Shown: piece after piece, positions 7,919-17,762 of the stretch
How positions within the stretch are numbered: the stretch's first letter is position 1
Layout of the letters: every line of letters starts with the position of its first letter
Source of the DNA: Chloroflexota bacterium
GTDB lineage: Bacteria > Chloroflexota > Ktedonobacteria > Ktedonobacterales > Ktedonobacteraceae
Direction of reading: 5' to 3'
DNA: 39,072 nt
Assembly: GCA_005881495.1 (NCBI GenBank)
Contig: VBHI01000163.1
Coordinates: forward strand, 1-39,072
Position numbers and translations under genes: made by a program
The notes under the pieces: generated by a model
The model's database searches: none
Told to the model about the DNA's origin: nothing
What the model saw: the letters and a program-made list of their open reading frames with translations, nothing else

Positions 7919-10259
7919 ATGCTAAGCCCAGTCCCCGAAGCCCGGCGCTCTTTTGGATCTCTCGATCATCAAACTCGTCAGGTGGGCGAACTCGTTCCCC
8001 CGCCCCTTTCTCCCTCTGCCTGGCTGGAACAGAATGCGGTCGATTCCCTGGTGCAGTTGGTTCGATCCTTGCCTGATTTTGAGCTGATGGTGGCTAGCCT
8101 TGTTCAAACCGTTACTGCCTTGTTCAACGCAGAAAAAGCTGGCGTTATGCTATGGGATTCGGAATCACAAGAACTCGTACTTCAGAAGCCAGCCTTCGGA
8201 GTGAGTAATCCAGAGATCATCGACCAGTATCGTGTGCGACTCAGTCACGGAGGTAACGCCATACGAGTGTTTACCACTGGACAACCCTACCTCTCTAACG
8301 ACTGTCCTAGAGATGCACACATTCTTCAGAAGTACGTAGACTTGTTCGGCTCCCGAAAGGTGATGACGGTCCCACTGAGAGTGGATGGTCAGATCATAGG
8401 GGTGCTCCATGTTACCAACAAGAGACAGGGAGATTTCACGGAGCATGAGTTACTTTTGCTGGAAAAGGTGGCCGATCATCTGGCTACCTTAATTGACAAT
8501 GCCAGGCTATTCCGCGTCGTTCGCCGCGCCGAGCAAGAGGCCGATACTCTTTACCACTTGTCCTTGAAGCTTGCTTCTCTCCTGAATCCTGAAGATATAT
8601 TGTCTTTGGCACTTCCAACGGTCGTTACCTTACTCGATGCTAACATTGCCGGAGCTTATCTGAATTCAGATATCAGCCGCGTTTATGACCGTGAGTCAGG
8701 TCTGTGCATTCCTGGCAGCATGCCACCAGCAAGTTTCTGGGGGGAGATGCTCCTTGGGCAGCAAGCGACAAGCTTGAGCCTGGGAGAAGGCCATTTTCAT
8801 GAGTCGCAAGGTTCCTGGCAGAAAATCCTATCTGCTTATGGACTGTTGGAGATACTGCTGGTTCCGCTGGTGGGGGACGAAGTCGTGGGTTCCCTCTTTG
8901 TAGCTCGGCGGTACAGACTACCTTTTACCAAAGCTGATGAGAAGCTCTTAGCCCGGTTGGCGCTCGTGATTGGCTCTGCCATTCGGAACGCTGAACTACA
9001 GTGCAGGACCGAACATGCTCTCGAGGAACTACGTCGCTCCCTTGAAAGTATAGCGCGACTGAGGGATATTCAGGAAAAGTTGACAGAGTTGGTACTGAGA
9101 GGCGAGAGACTTCCATCACTGACCTCAGCCATCGCAGCTCTTGTGGATAATCCAGTTATCTTAGAAGATCGGTATGGTACCATATTGAGTTGCGCAACAC
9201 CTCTCGGATGGTCCGGCCCTGAACCAGAGACTCTTGCTCAATTGGCACAGCGGGACCGCAATTCTGCCCAGTTGATTGGAGAGCTATTCCGGCTTGACCA
9301 CCGTGCCCGCTTGCTCACCTCAGGCGTTCCGTGTCCTTGGTGACTCGGATGTGCTTGCAGTGCAATGTGCCGCTACCGTTGTAGCTTTGGTATTGATGCG
9401 TGAACGCGCCATCTTGGAAACGGAGCGTCGACTTCAGGGAGACCTGCTGGGAGATATTTTGACAGGGAAATTCGAGAACGAGGAAGATCTGGCCCGAAGG
9501 GCCAGGTTTTTGGGCTACGACTTGCTTCATCCTCATGTGCTTCTCATCGTTGACAATGATGACTTCGAGCATCTGGTCAAGTTTGGTGAGAGAGAAGCAG
9601 TGCTACAACGTAGCAAACAGAACATGTATGATCTTATGCGAGCCTCGCTGGCACCACAAACTCCACGATGGCTCATCTGGGCTAGTGGTACCCAAGTGGT
9701 GGCATTAGTGGCCGTGAACCTGGACGACCTGAATCCTATTTGCGAAGTTGCTCGGCGCTTGCACAGTCGGGCCGAGCGCGAGTTACCTGGGGCCTTGGTC
9801 TTCGTAGGGGTAAGCCAGGTCTGCCGCAGTATGCGCGAGGTTCCAGCCGCTTATGCAGAGGTCAAACGCTTTCTCAAGTTTGGTCGAGCCATGCAATGGC
9901 GGAGTGGCCTTATCTTTGTGGAGCGCCTCGGCCTTTATCGTATTCTCTTGCAATACGAAGAACTTGGGCCAGAACTGATCCGGTTCGCGTCTGATCGATT
10001 GAGTCCTTTGCAGATGTACGACCAAGAGCATGATGGGGACCTGATAGCATGTCTGCGGGCTTACTTAGCAGGAGGGGGCGAAATCAAGACGACCGCCGAA
10101 GCTCTTCGTTTGCATCGCAATAGTGTACGCTACAAGCTACAACGCATCGAGGAGATTGCCCAAGTCGATCTCAACGACGCTGAGATGCGCTTTCAGCTCC
10201 AACTCGCACTCAAAATTGTGGATCTACAGTCGGCGATAAAACGCTGTGCACTCAATTAA
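7919..10259 (+). pseudogene. GAF/PucR-type transcriptional regulator, frame broken
   Basis: ATG at 7919 follows AGGAGG. The first frame encodes two GAF sensor domains (about residues 35-190 and 205-355) and a linker. It ends at 9343 after LLTSGVPCPW. The family continues in the +1 frame from about 9325: FRVLGDSDVLAVQCAATVVALVLMRERA, a CdaR-like middle domain and the PucR C-terminal helix-turn-helix (TTAEALRLHRNSVRYKLQRIEEI), stopping at 10259. A block of about 20 residues between SGVP and FRVLG appears missing, so this is more than a single-base slip. Family members sense a small molecule and control nearby catabolic genes. Here the target would be the acetone carboxylase operon starting 276 bases downstream. 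A sequencing or assembly error cannot be excluded. Confidence 0.75.
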
Positions 10260-10393
10260 GTAACCCGAGCTACACGTTTCTGTAGAGAAACTCAGAAGCT
10301 TTCCATGGTACATTGTGTTTGGTCATCAAACGTTCACATGAACCAGTTAGCTCCTCAATGCGCGTTGTAAAAAATCTATCAGCGCTCGCTTGG

Positions 10394-10428
10394 TGTGCAT
10401 CGTGCACAGATACGAAACAATATCTGTG
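10394..10428. promoter_or_regulatory. Two overlapping palindromes upstream of the acetone carboxylase operon
   Basis: TGTGCA-TCG-TGCACA (10394-10408) overlaps CACAGATA-CGAAACAA-TATCTGTG (10405-10428). Both are perfect inverted repeats. They lie 110-140 bases before the first carboxylase gene, downstream of a regulator gene. This is the geometry of an activator or repressor binding region. The binding protein is not shown by the sequence; the adjacent PucR-type regulator is the natural candidate. Confidence 0.5.
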
Positions 10429-10535
10429 TATCACATCCATTGAATTGTGTCCACTTGTCTGGCAGAATTACATGTAAAGGTAGATCCGTAGATAGTCAGG
10501 CGGCAAAGTAGGCCGACTAACGAGGAGGTACAGAT

Positions 10536-12674
10536 ATGGCTAGTGCTGTTCGCAGGCCATTAGTGCTCGGTATTGATGCTGGCGGGACGATGACCGATAC
10601 TTTCATTGTCGATGAAGAGGGCAACTTTGAGGTTGGTAAGGCAGCGACAACTCCGCAGGATGAGTCAGTCGGCTTCCTTGAGTCGACGCAAGACGCGATC
10701 AGCTACTGGGAGGGTATGAAGCTCGAAGAGCTATTCCCGAAGTTATCAGTGGTCCTGTACTCTGGTACTACTATGCTGAATACCCTCCTCTCTCGGCGCG
10801 GGCAGAAAGTAGGCTTATTGGTCACCAATGGCTTCGAGGACATGCTATTGATGAATCGCGGCCTCATTTGGGCTGGCTATGGATACGCAGATACCTTGCA
10901 CGCAGTAACTCACATACATCCTGAACCGCTCACTCCGAAGCGCTGGATTCATGGCATTACCGAGCGGATTGACATGTTTGGTGACCAAGTCATTCCTCTT
11001 TATGAAGCGGAAGTGCAACAAGCGGCACGTGAGTTGCTCACGGCAGGCGTCGACGCAGTGGCTATCTGCTTCCTGTTTTCCTACTTGAATCCGGTTCATG
11101 AGCGACGTGCCAAGGAAATCGTCGAGAGTGTTAGCAAGGAGGTTGGTCGGGAGGTACCGGTCTTCCTTTCTTCTGAGATTCGTCCTGTGATGCGGGAGCA
11201 ATCGCGACTCAACAGCTTGCTGATCGAGGCCTACGCAGCAGCGCCGGTACGGCAACAACTGCTTAAGGTACAGCAGCGAATTCACGATTACGGTTTCCCG
11301 AATCCACTACAGACTGTGCTTTCCTATGGCGGCTTATCCAATATCCGTTATCCCCGCCTCCACGAGACGCTCGTGTCGGGGCCAATTGGCGGCATTCTAG
11401 GGGCGCAGTACATTGCCCGATTGATTGGTGCCGACAATGTGATGGTGACTGATATGGGTGGTACCAGCTTTGATATTGGTGCCATTACCGCTGGTAGCGT
11501 GCCCGTTGATCCAGAACCCATTCTAGCCCGCTTTAAATTGAATCTTCCTACCATTGCATTAGAGAGCATCGGCGCGGGTAGCGGCACGATCATCAAAGTA
11601 GATCCGGCCACAGCTAAGGTGGAACTGGGCCCTGAAAGCGCGGGAGCTGACCCAGGCCCTGTCTGCTTTGACCGGGGAGGGAAGCTCGCAACAGTTTGCG
11701 ACTGCGCCGTCGTTCTCGGATATCTGAACCCAGAGTATTTCCTTGGAGGCAGAATCAAGCTCAACGTTGAGGCTGCTCTCGGTGCTTTGAGAGAGCAGGT
11801 GACCGATCCAATTGGAGTCGATGTCTATCAGGGAGCCGAGGGTATCATGAGGTTGCTTGAGCTTCGTGCTCGTGATGCCCTTAAGACGGTCGCTTCTGCA
11901 CGGGGTCTGAACACATCCGACTATGTTCTGATGGCATATGGCGGCTCCGGCCCACTCCATGTCGCAGGCTATACTGAAGGCCTAACGTTCAAGGGAATCT
12001 TGACCTTCCCCTTTGCAGCAGCATTCTCTGCTTTTGGTTGTTCGATAGCAGATTACCTCCATCGTTATACCAAGTCGATGCACCTGTTTCTTAGCCCGGC
12101 AGCATCCACGGAAGCCAAGCTGGAAGTTGGTCGAGCCATCAATGCGGCTTGGGAGGAGATGGAGCGAACAGCGCTGGAAGAGATGAGAGTCGAAGGCCGG
12201 GAACTGGGAAAGGTAGATTTCCAGCATCTCGCTATGATCCGCTATGCCGCACAGTTGACAGATCTTGAGGTGCAATCATCAATGAGTCGTATCGATTCAC
12301 CCGAAGATATGGATCGGCTCATCGAGTCCTGGGAAGCGCTTTATGAGAAGATCAACTCCCGCGTTTCCAAATACAGCGAGGCTGGCTATCAGATCTTCGA
12401 ACTCGGTTTGCTCGCTCGTATTGAAAAGGTGAAGCTGCGTTTCCAGGAACAAGAACTGGGGTCGGAAACTCCGGATTCATCAGCATCCAAAGGCACAAGA
12501 TCAGTGTTCCGAGATGGTCAGTGGCAGGAGGTTCGTCTCTGGGAGATGGACCTGCTGAAGCCAGGAAACGTCATTGAAGGGTTTGCCATTATCGAGCATC
12601 CGGCAACGACTTTTGTGATACCGCCGGGCCGACGAGCTGAGGTGGACGAACGAAACTTTCTCTGGCTACGGTAA
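10536..12674 (+). CDS. acxA: Acetone carboxylase beta subunit (hydantoinase A/oxoprolinase family)
   Basis: This 712-residue protein has the ASKHA-type ATPase start LVLGIDAGGTMTDTFIVDEEG and the second nucleotide motif VMVTDMGGTSFDIGAI, as in hydantoinase A and AcxA. Its length fits AcxA (about 717). In acetone carboxylase this subunit handles ATP and passes phosphate to acetone and bicarbonate on the way to acetoacetate. The start has AGGAGG at 10522-10527. The order beta, alpha, gamma matches the known acxABC operon, and the small gamma gene makes acetone carboxylase more likely than a hydantoinase or acetophenone carboxylase. No damage is seen. Confidence 0.85.
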   Translation: MASAVRRPLVLGIDAGGTMTDTFIVDEEGNFEVGKAATTPQDESVGFLESTQDAISYWEGMKLEELFPKLSVVLYSGTTMLNTLLSRRGQKVGLLVTNGFEDMLLMNRGLIWAGYGYADTLHAVTHIHPEPLTPKRWIHGITERIDMFGDQVIPLYEAEVQQAARELLTAGVDAVAICFLFSYLNPVHERRAKEIVESVSKEVGREVPVFLSSEIRPVMREQSRLNSLLIEAYAAAPVRQQLLKVQQRIHDYGFPNPLQTVLSYGGLSNIRYPRLHETLVSGPIGGILGAQYIARLIGADNVMVTDMGGTSFDIGAITAGSVPVDPEPILARFKLNLPTIALESIGAGSGTIIKVDPATAKVELGPESAGADPGPVCFDRGGKLATVCDCAVVLGYLNPEYFLGGRIKLNVEAALGALREQVTDPIGVDVYQGAEGIMRLLELRARDALKTVASARGLNTSDYVLMAYGGSGPLHVAGYTEGLTFKGILTFPFAAAFSAFGCSIADYLHRYTKSMHLFLSPAASTEAKLEVGRAINAAWEEMERTALEEMRVEGRELGKVDFQHLAMIRYAAQLTDLEVQSSMSRIDSPEDMDRLIESWEALYEKINSRVSKYSEAGYQIFELGLLARIEKVKLRFQEQELGSETPDSSASKGTRSVFRDGQWQEVRLWEMDLLKPGNVIEGFAIIEHPATTFVIPPGRRAEVDERNFLWLR

Positions 12675-12741
12675 GCGTAAGGTGCCTCTGAAAGGCGAAA
12701 TACGACTATCGACATGGTACAAGACACGAGGAGGTACTACT

Positions 12742-14946
12742 ATGACGCAACTACAGTCAAGTTCTGCTGCTACGGCTGGGGCACCGATCAAGCTTCGGGA
12801 AATGCTCGAGCAGTGTGAGGTCCGCTTGGCCGAAACGGGATGCTATGATGGCGTCACCAAACTAACGCTTAAGGCTGAGAGCCCGCTCAAGTACGAGAGT
12901 TTACATACGAGACTGCGATCATCTGTTGTCTCCGCTCGCGAAACCTCCAAGCGAATCTCGGCTTCGCCAGGAGTCCGCGAGGTCGGGGAGAGTGTCGTTG
13001 GCTTGTATACCCCTGAAGGCGATAGTGTCGTCTTCTCTTTTGGAATTATGGTACACGTCCACACCATGAGTCGGTTCATCAAGTGGATGGTCCGCAACGA
13101 CTACCAAGATGATCCTGGGATTCGCCCTGGCGATATTTTTGCCAACAATGATGCGTTCATTGGAAATGTTCAGGTACCGGACGTGATGGACGTCGTCCCT
13201 ATCTTTTACAACGGAGAATTAATTGCCTGGGCAGGAGCAGTCTGTCACGAACTCGAGGTGGGGGGCGTTACGCCTGGAGGAGACGTCTACCTGGCGCAGG
13301 AGCGTTTCACCGAGGGCCTCTTTGTCTGCGCTGAGAAGATCGGTGAGAATGATCAGATCCGCCGTGACTATCTCATCAGGGTCGAGCGCAACCTACGAAG
13401 TCCAATCTACTGGATCCTTGATGAGAAGGCGAAGGTCAGTGCCTGCCTGGAAGTGCGAGAAAAGGTACTCGAGCTGGTAGAGGAAATAGGTGTCGACTAC
13501 TTCAAGCGTGCAACAAAGGAATACATTGAGGAGGGACGTCGTGCCCACTTGGAGCGCATGAAGGTGCAGACCGTGCCTGGTCGGTACCGTGGTGCTACCT
13601 TCTTTGGACACCTCTATAAGAACAAGCCAGGTGTGCTCCCGATGGCTAATAAGGATCAGTTAGTACCAATTCCGGTTGATCTCACCATTGATCGGAACGG
13701 TCTCATGACGCTAGACTTTGAGGGTACAGGGCCCTGGGGATGGAATTCCAACAACTGTTGTGAGGCGGCGATGGAAGGTGGTTTCTTCGTCAGCCTCACG
13801 CAGTTCATGGACTTTGATGGCAAGGTGAACGACGGTGCCTGGCTAGCCACCAGGCTCAGGTTGCCTTCCGGGACATGGACCAACCCAGATAGTATCATGG
13901 TTGCGACTGCCTGCTCTTGGGCGCTGCTCCTTCCAGCATTCGGGACATATCATCGCCTGATGTCTCGGGCTTTCCTGGCTCGCGGCTTCAAAGAAGAGAT
14001 CTTTGTTGGGCAGGTCAACACTCCCTTCTTTGAGGGTGGAGGGATCAGCCAGTATGGTACTCGTTTTGGTGGAAGTAACTTCGAGTTAGCAGCCGGTGGG
14101 AGTGGAGCACGTGGGATCATGGATGGTTTGGATACTGGCTATGCAGGATGGAACCCGGAATCTGACATGGGAAACGTTGAGATCTGGGAACTTTCCCTTC
14201 CTATCCTGTACCTGGGTCGAAAGATCTGGCCAGACTCGGCAGGAGCAGGCAGGTTCCGCGGGGGGGCTGGTTTCACCTCCCTCTATAAGATTCATCACAC
14301 TCCGATGTTCATGCTCACAACAGCGATTCATTCTGGCAAAGTTTTCGACAACGCTGGCATGTGCGGAGGATATCCGGCACCAACCGCTCTCTACCACTAC
14401 GCCATCCGCGACACAAACCTGACCGAACTGATCGCTGCGCAGAAGCCATTACCACATTTTGAGGGTGATCCTCACGATCCCGATCCGAGGCGGCTTGTCC
14501 AGGGTGATTTCGAGTTCAGTGAGGGAGGTTACATTGGTCGTCCGTTCAAAGACGGAGACTTGTTTGAGCATTTCTACAACGCTGGTGGTGGCTACGGCGA
14601 TCCGATCGAGCGCGATCCAGAACTGGTTCGAAAGGACTTGGAAAACGGAATCGTAACCCCGAGGGCCGCTCGGCAAATCTATCATGTGGATGCACACAGT
14701 GATGATGGCCGGACGTACAATGTTGACGTGGCGAAGACAGAGCAACTCCGTTCGGAGGAGCGTCGTCAGCGTCTTGCCGGGGGGGTGCCAGTCAGCGAAT
14801 GGAGGAAGCAGGAGCGGGAGCGCATCCTCAACCGTGAGTTCGTCCCAGAGGTCCTGGAAATGTACCGCGACAGCATGCACCTCTCTTCCAAGTGGAAGGA
14901 TGAGTTCGCAACCTTCTGGCAACTACCAGCCGACTTCTCAATCTGA
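12742..14946 (+). CDS. acxB: Acetone carboxylase alpha subunit (hydantoinase B family)
   Basis: ATG at 12742, preceded by GAGGAGG at 12728-12734, gives 734 residues; the open frame extends 20 codons further upstream but without a ribosome site. SSVVSARETSKRISASP, LYTPEGDSVV, HVHTMS, NPGIRPGDIFANND-like DPGIRPGDIFANND and the C-terminal YRDSMHLSS...FWQLPADFSI match AcxB. This subunit holds the Mn site that carboxylates the acetone enolate. As I recall the Xanthobacter structure, the ligands are H150, D153 and H175. Here the same spacing gives Q144, D147 and H169, so one His is replaced by Gln (VQVPD instead of VHNAD). The gene lies 67 bases after acxA. Confidence 0.84.
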   Translation: MTQLQSSSAATAGAPIKLREMLEQCEVRLAETGCYDGVTKLTLKAESPLKYESLHTRLRSSVVSARETSKRISASPGVREVGESVVGLYTPEGDSVVFSFGIMVHVHTMSRFIKWMVRNDYQDDPGIRPGDIFANNDAFIGNVQVPDVMDVVPIFYNGELIAWAGAVCHELEVGGVTPGGDVYLAQERFTEGLFVCAEKIGENDQIRRDYLIRVERNLRSPIYWILDEKAKVSACLEVREKVLELVEEIGVDYFKRATKEYIEEGRRAHLERMKVQTVPGRYRGATFFGHLYKNKPGVLPMANKDQLVPIPVDLTIDRNGLMTLDFEGTGPWGWNSNNCCEAAMEGGFFVSLTQFMDFDGKVNDGAWLATRLRLPSGTWTNPDSIMVATACSWALLLPAFGTYHRLMSRAFLARGFKEEIFVGQVNTPFFEGGGISQYGTRFGGSNFELAAGGSGARGIMDGLDTGYAGWNPESDMGNVEIWELSLPILYLGRKIWPDSAGAGRFRGGAGFTSLYKIHHTPMFMLTTAIHSGKVFDNAGMCGGYPAPTALYHYAIRDTNLTELIAAQKPLPHFEGDPHDPDPRRLVQGDFEFSEGGYIGRPFKDGDLFEHFYNAGGGYGDPIERDPELVRKDLENGIVTPRAARQIYHVDAHSDDGRTYNVDVAKTEQLRSEERRQRLAGGVPVSEWRKQERERILNREFVPEVLEMYRDSMHLSSKWKDEFATFWQLPADFSI

Positions 14947-14992
14947 CTTCCCTGGCAACTTCCGATGGACTTCTCACGAAAGGAGATAGAAG

Positions 14993-15493
14993 ATGGCACG
15001 ACCGAGTTATCCAAGCAGCCTCATCGCAGATTTGATTACTGCTCGACTTCCTTGGGAGCAGACAAAGCGCATCATGAGCGACTACAAGGATGCCGACCGA
15101 TTCGACAAATACATCGAGGTGCTGCAGGCTTCAGTTCCATGGCAGGAACAAATAGTGCTCCCCATTGGTGAGCACCTCTATATCGTTCAGAAAGGCACTG
15201 TTCGAGTAGTCAAATGTACCTGTGGTCAGGAGTTTGGTGATTACCATCAGAACTGGAAGCTCTCAGCCCTCATTCGTGTGCGCGATACTCCGGCGAGTCT
15301 TGAGGCGATCTACCCTGGGCCGCAAAAGCCAGATCCAAATTGGATGGAAATCAGGGAGTACATCTGTCCCACCTGCGCAACGCTGCTCGAAGTCGAATCG
15401 GTACCACCAGGCTGGCCGGTGATCTTTGACTTCCTGCCGGACCTCGAAAGCTTCTATGAGGTGTGGCTTGGCCGCCCTTTGCCCAATGGCTAA
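14993..15493 (+). CDS. acxC: Acetone carboxylase gamma subunit
   Basis: This 166-residue protein shows the AcxC signature: LPWEQTKRIMSDYKDADRF, VPWQEQIVLPIGEHLYIVQ, DYHQNWKLSALIRVRDTP, EAIYPGP, REYICPTCATL and FLPDLESFYEVWLGRPLP. Four cysteines (75, 77, 125, 128) look like a zinc site. AcxC occurs only with acetone-carboxylase-type complexes, so it is the strongest evidence for the identity of the operon. A good ribosome site (AAGGAG) precedes ATG 14993. The gene follows acxB by 46 bases. Confidence 0.87.
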   Translation: MARPSYPSSLIADLITARLPWEQTKRIMSDYKDADRFDKYIEVLQASVPWQEQIVLPIGEHLYIVQKGTVRVVKCTCGQEFGDYHQNWKLSALIRVRDTPASLEAIYPGPQKPDPNWMEIREYICPTCATLLEVESVPPGWPVIFDFLPDLESFYEVWLGRPLPNG

Positions 15494-15578
15494 TGCTTGT
15501 TTAGCCTGGACACTGGCCTTCTGACATCTACGGTCGGTCGCTGAAGAGTACCAATCATGATTGAGGGGTCAAATAGAT

Positions 15579-17535
15579 ATGGTTGAACGTCTGCTACCCC
15601 AGTGGTTCGAACCTGATCGTTGGGTCCCGCCTCCTGCTACTATTGAAGTGCGTCGGGTAGCGCGTTTCATGCGTAGACACGATCTGACTGATTACCAAAA
15701 CTTCCTGGATCGGACAGTAACCGAACCAGAGTGGTTTTACCGGGCTGCCTTCGAAGACCTGGGACTCGAATGGCCAAATCCCTATTACACACTCTATGAC
15801 GACCGCGAAGGCGTCCCATCAACCCATTGGTTTGTCGGTGGCCGCACGAACCTTGCTTACTTGACGGTCGAGCGCTGGCGAACGGCCGGGCATAGGGAAC
15901 GAGTGGCGCTGGTGTGGGAAGGCGATAATGGTACTACTCTGCAACTGACCTTCGAGCAACTGGGTCAATTGGTGGAGCGAGCTGCTGCCGGTCTGCGCGC
16001 ACTGGGCGTCGGGAGGGGCGACGTGGTAGCCTTATACGTGCCGATGATCCCCGAAGCCGCCGTGGCTCTACTGGCAATCGCCCGTATCGGAGCAATCGCC
16101 GCTCCAGCTTTCTCTGGTTATGCTGCCGAGGCCCTGGCGGAGAGGCTTTCCATCGCGAGAGCGAAGGTACTCATCACAGCAAACGGCGCAATGCGCCATG
16201 GTATGAGAGTTGATCTGAAGGCGCATGTTGATGAGGCGGTTAGAGCTTCTCAGAGTATCGAACGAGTAGTCGTGATCGCACGGTTGAAACAGGCTGTCCC
16301 AATGGATCCGAGGCGAGATCTCTCTTGGGATGCCTTGCTTAATCATGGAAAGGACCAGCCCTTCGGGTTGTTTGATACCGATACGCCGTGGCTGCTCGCC
16401 TTCACCTCAGGGTCTTCCGGTCGACCGAAGGGAGCCGTCCACACGCATGGCGGACTTCCCTATCGGGTAGCTATTGAGCTAGCGTACAACTTCGACCTGG
16501 ATGCAGACGGCCGACTTCTGTGGATCACCGATCTGGGATGGATCATGGGCCCGCTTACCATTGCAGGAGTGTTGAGCCTCGGAGCCTCATTAGTGATGTT
16601 CGAGGGTTCTCCAGACTTTCCAGACCCCGACCTGGGTAGATCGGCACGACCTGAACAGCCTACGAATACTTGGTTCCACCGGGGAGCCATGGACTGCCTC
16701 ATCCTGGCGCTGGCTGCATCGCTACGTTGGCCGAGGAGAGGTTCCAATCATCAATTGGTCGGGCGGAACAGAGATTGGGTGTGGCATCCTGGTCGGTAGC
16801 CCTGTGATGTCGATGAAAGAGTGCCGATTCGCTGGTCACGCTCCTGGGATAGCGGCCGATGTATTTGATGGTGAAGGGAACTCTGTGGTTGGTGAAGTGG
16901 GAGAACTAGTGTTAACGCACCCATGGCCATCGATGACACGGGGACTTTGGAGGGAGCCTGAACGCTATCTCGAGACCTATTGGTCACACTGGTCGGGAGT
17001 TTGGTTTCACGGTGACCGTGCGATCCGGTATGAAGATGGAAGTTGGGAGTTGCTCGGACGGTCTGATGATGTACTTAAAATCGCTGGCAAGCGTCTAGGG
17101 CCGGTAGAGGTCGAGTCAGTCGTTATCAGTGGTGGCGAGGTTATGATGGCTGCGGCGGTGGGCATACCAGACCCAATCCGCGGCGAAGTGGTGGCCCTTG
17201 TGATTGTGCCGTCACTTGTCACCAAGGATAGCAATCCCGATACACTGGCACATTCGGTAGCTGATCACGTAGCTCATGCTCTTGGTAAGCCGTTCCGTCC
17301 AGCTGTGGTTCTGGTAGTTGACGATATTCCACTCTCGCGTAGTGGGAAGGTGCATCGCCGTGCTGTGCGTGCCTGGCTTACCGACACTGACCCAGGTGAT
17401 CTCTCTACCGTTGCCAATCTCGAATCGCGGGAAGCAATTATTGCGGCAAGGGAGCGATTACGCGAGTACTACAAGCAGCTTCAAAAAACTGACGCTCCTA
17501 GCAGCGAGTCAGGATTGAACCAGATTGGGCTGTGA
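15579..17535 (+). pseudogene. AMP-forming acyl-CoA ligase (acetyl/acetoacetyl-CoA synthetase-like), broken
   Basis: ATG 15579 follows GAGGGG; an upstream TTG at 15561 is less likely. The first frame holds the ANL P-loop TSGSSGRPKGAVHTHG and LLWITDLGWIMGPL, and ends at 16799. Homology leaves this frame at about 16637 after PDFPDPD and resumes at once in another frame as WVDRHDLNSLRILGSTGEP and NWSGGTEIGCG. It then runs to 17535 with LLGRSDDVLKIAGKR and the C-terminal lysine in SRSGKVHRRAVR. About 30-35 expected residues are missing at the junction, which shifts the frame. Intact, the enzyme would activate a short acid. Next to acetone carboxylase the likely acid is acetoacetate, giving acetoacetyl-CoA. 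Confidence 0.78.
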
Positions 17536-17573
17536 TGTCTAAAAAATACTGTGCTGGCTACTTGTTACTGCCA

Positions 17574-17731
17574 TGCTATTTCCAACCTTTCGGCTACCCT
17601 TAAACCGCCGCCACAGAGCCTGGGACTGAAGCCGGGATCCCGGGGCGTGATCGCTCACCGAACTGCTGCCTGCTGGCTCGCTGGTAGTTCCATGAACCTG
17701 GTGCAATACAACGCGAGATCTTTAGGAACTA
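17574..17731 (-). ncRNA. Solo omega-RNA of IscB type (no IscB gene attached)
   Basis: Read on the minus strand, this segment aligns along its whole length with the RNA region upstream of the iscB gene at 25.5 kb. Shared blocks include GGTTCATGGAACTACC, GCAGCAGTTCG, CAGTCCCAGGCTCTGTGGC and GGTTTAAGGGTA. Variable parts lie between, and a small GAAA-loop hairpin near the 3' end keeps pairing through a C-G to G-U change. The 5' arm TAGTTCC can pair with GGAACTA. No IscB coding sequence follows; the 3' side runs straight into the acyl-CoA ligase gene. The predicted guide is the sequence just 5' of the scaffold, the complement of about 17732-17748. It could act in trans with the IscB nearby, or be a dead remnant. 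Confidence 0.72.
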
Positions 17732-17762
17732 TCCTGAATTGTTTGGACCTGCGTGCATTGCA

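Noticed and set aside
10440..10490. Sigma-54 promoter before acxA
   Set aside because: CTGGCAGAATTAC has a GG-like -24 element but no GC at -12, and the neighbouring regulator is not a sigma-54 activator.
16904..17535. Separate gene for the ligase C-terminal half
   Set aside because: Homology extends upstream of the first ATG to about 16637 without a start or ribosome site, so it is the second half of one broken gene.
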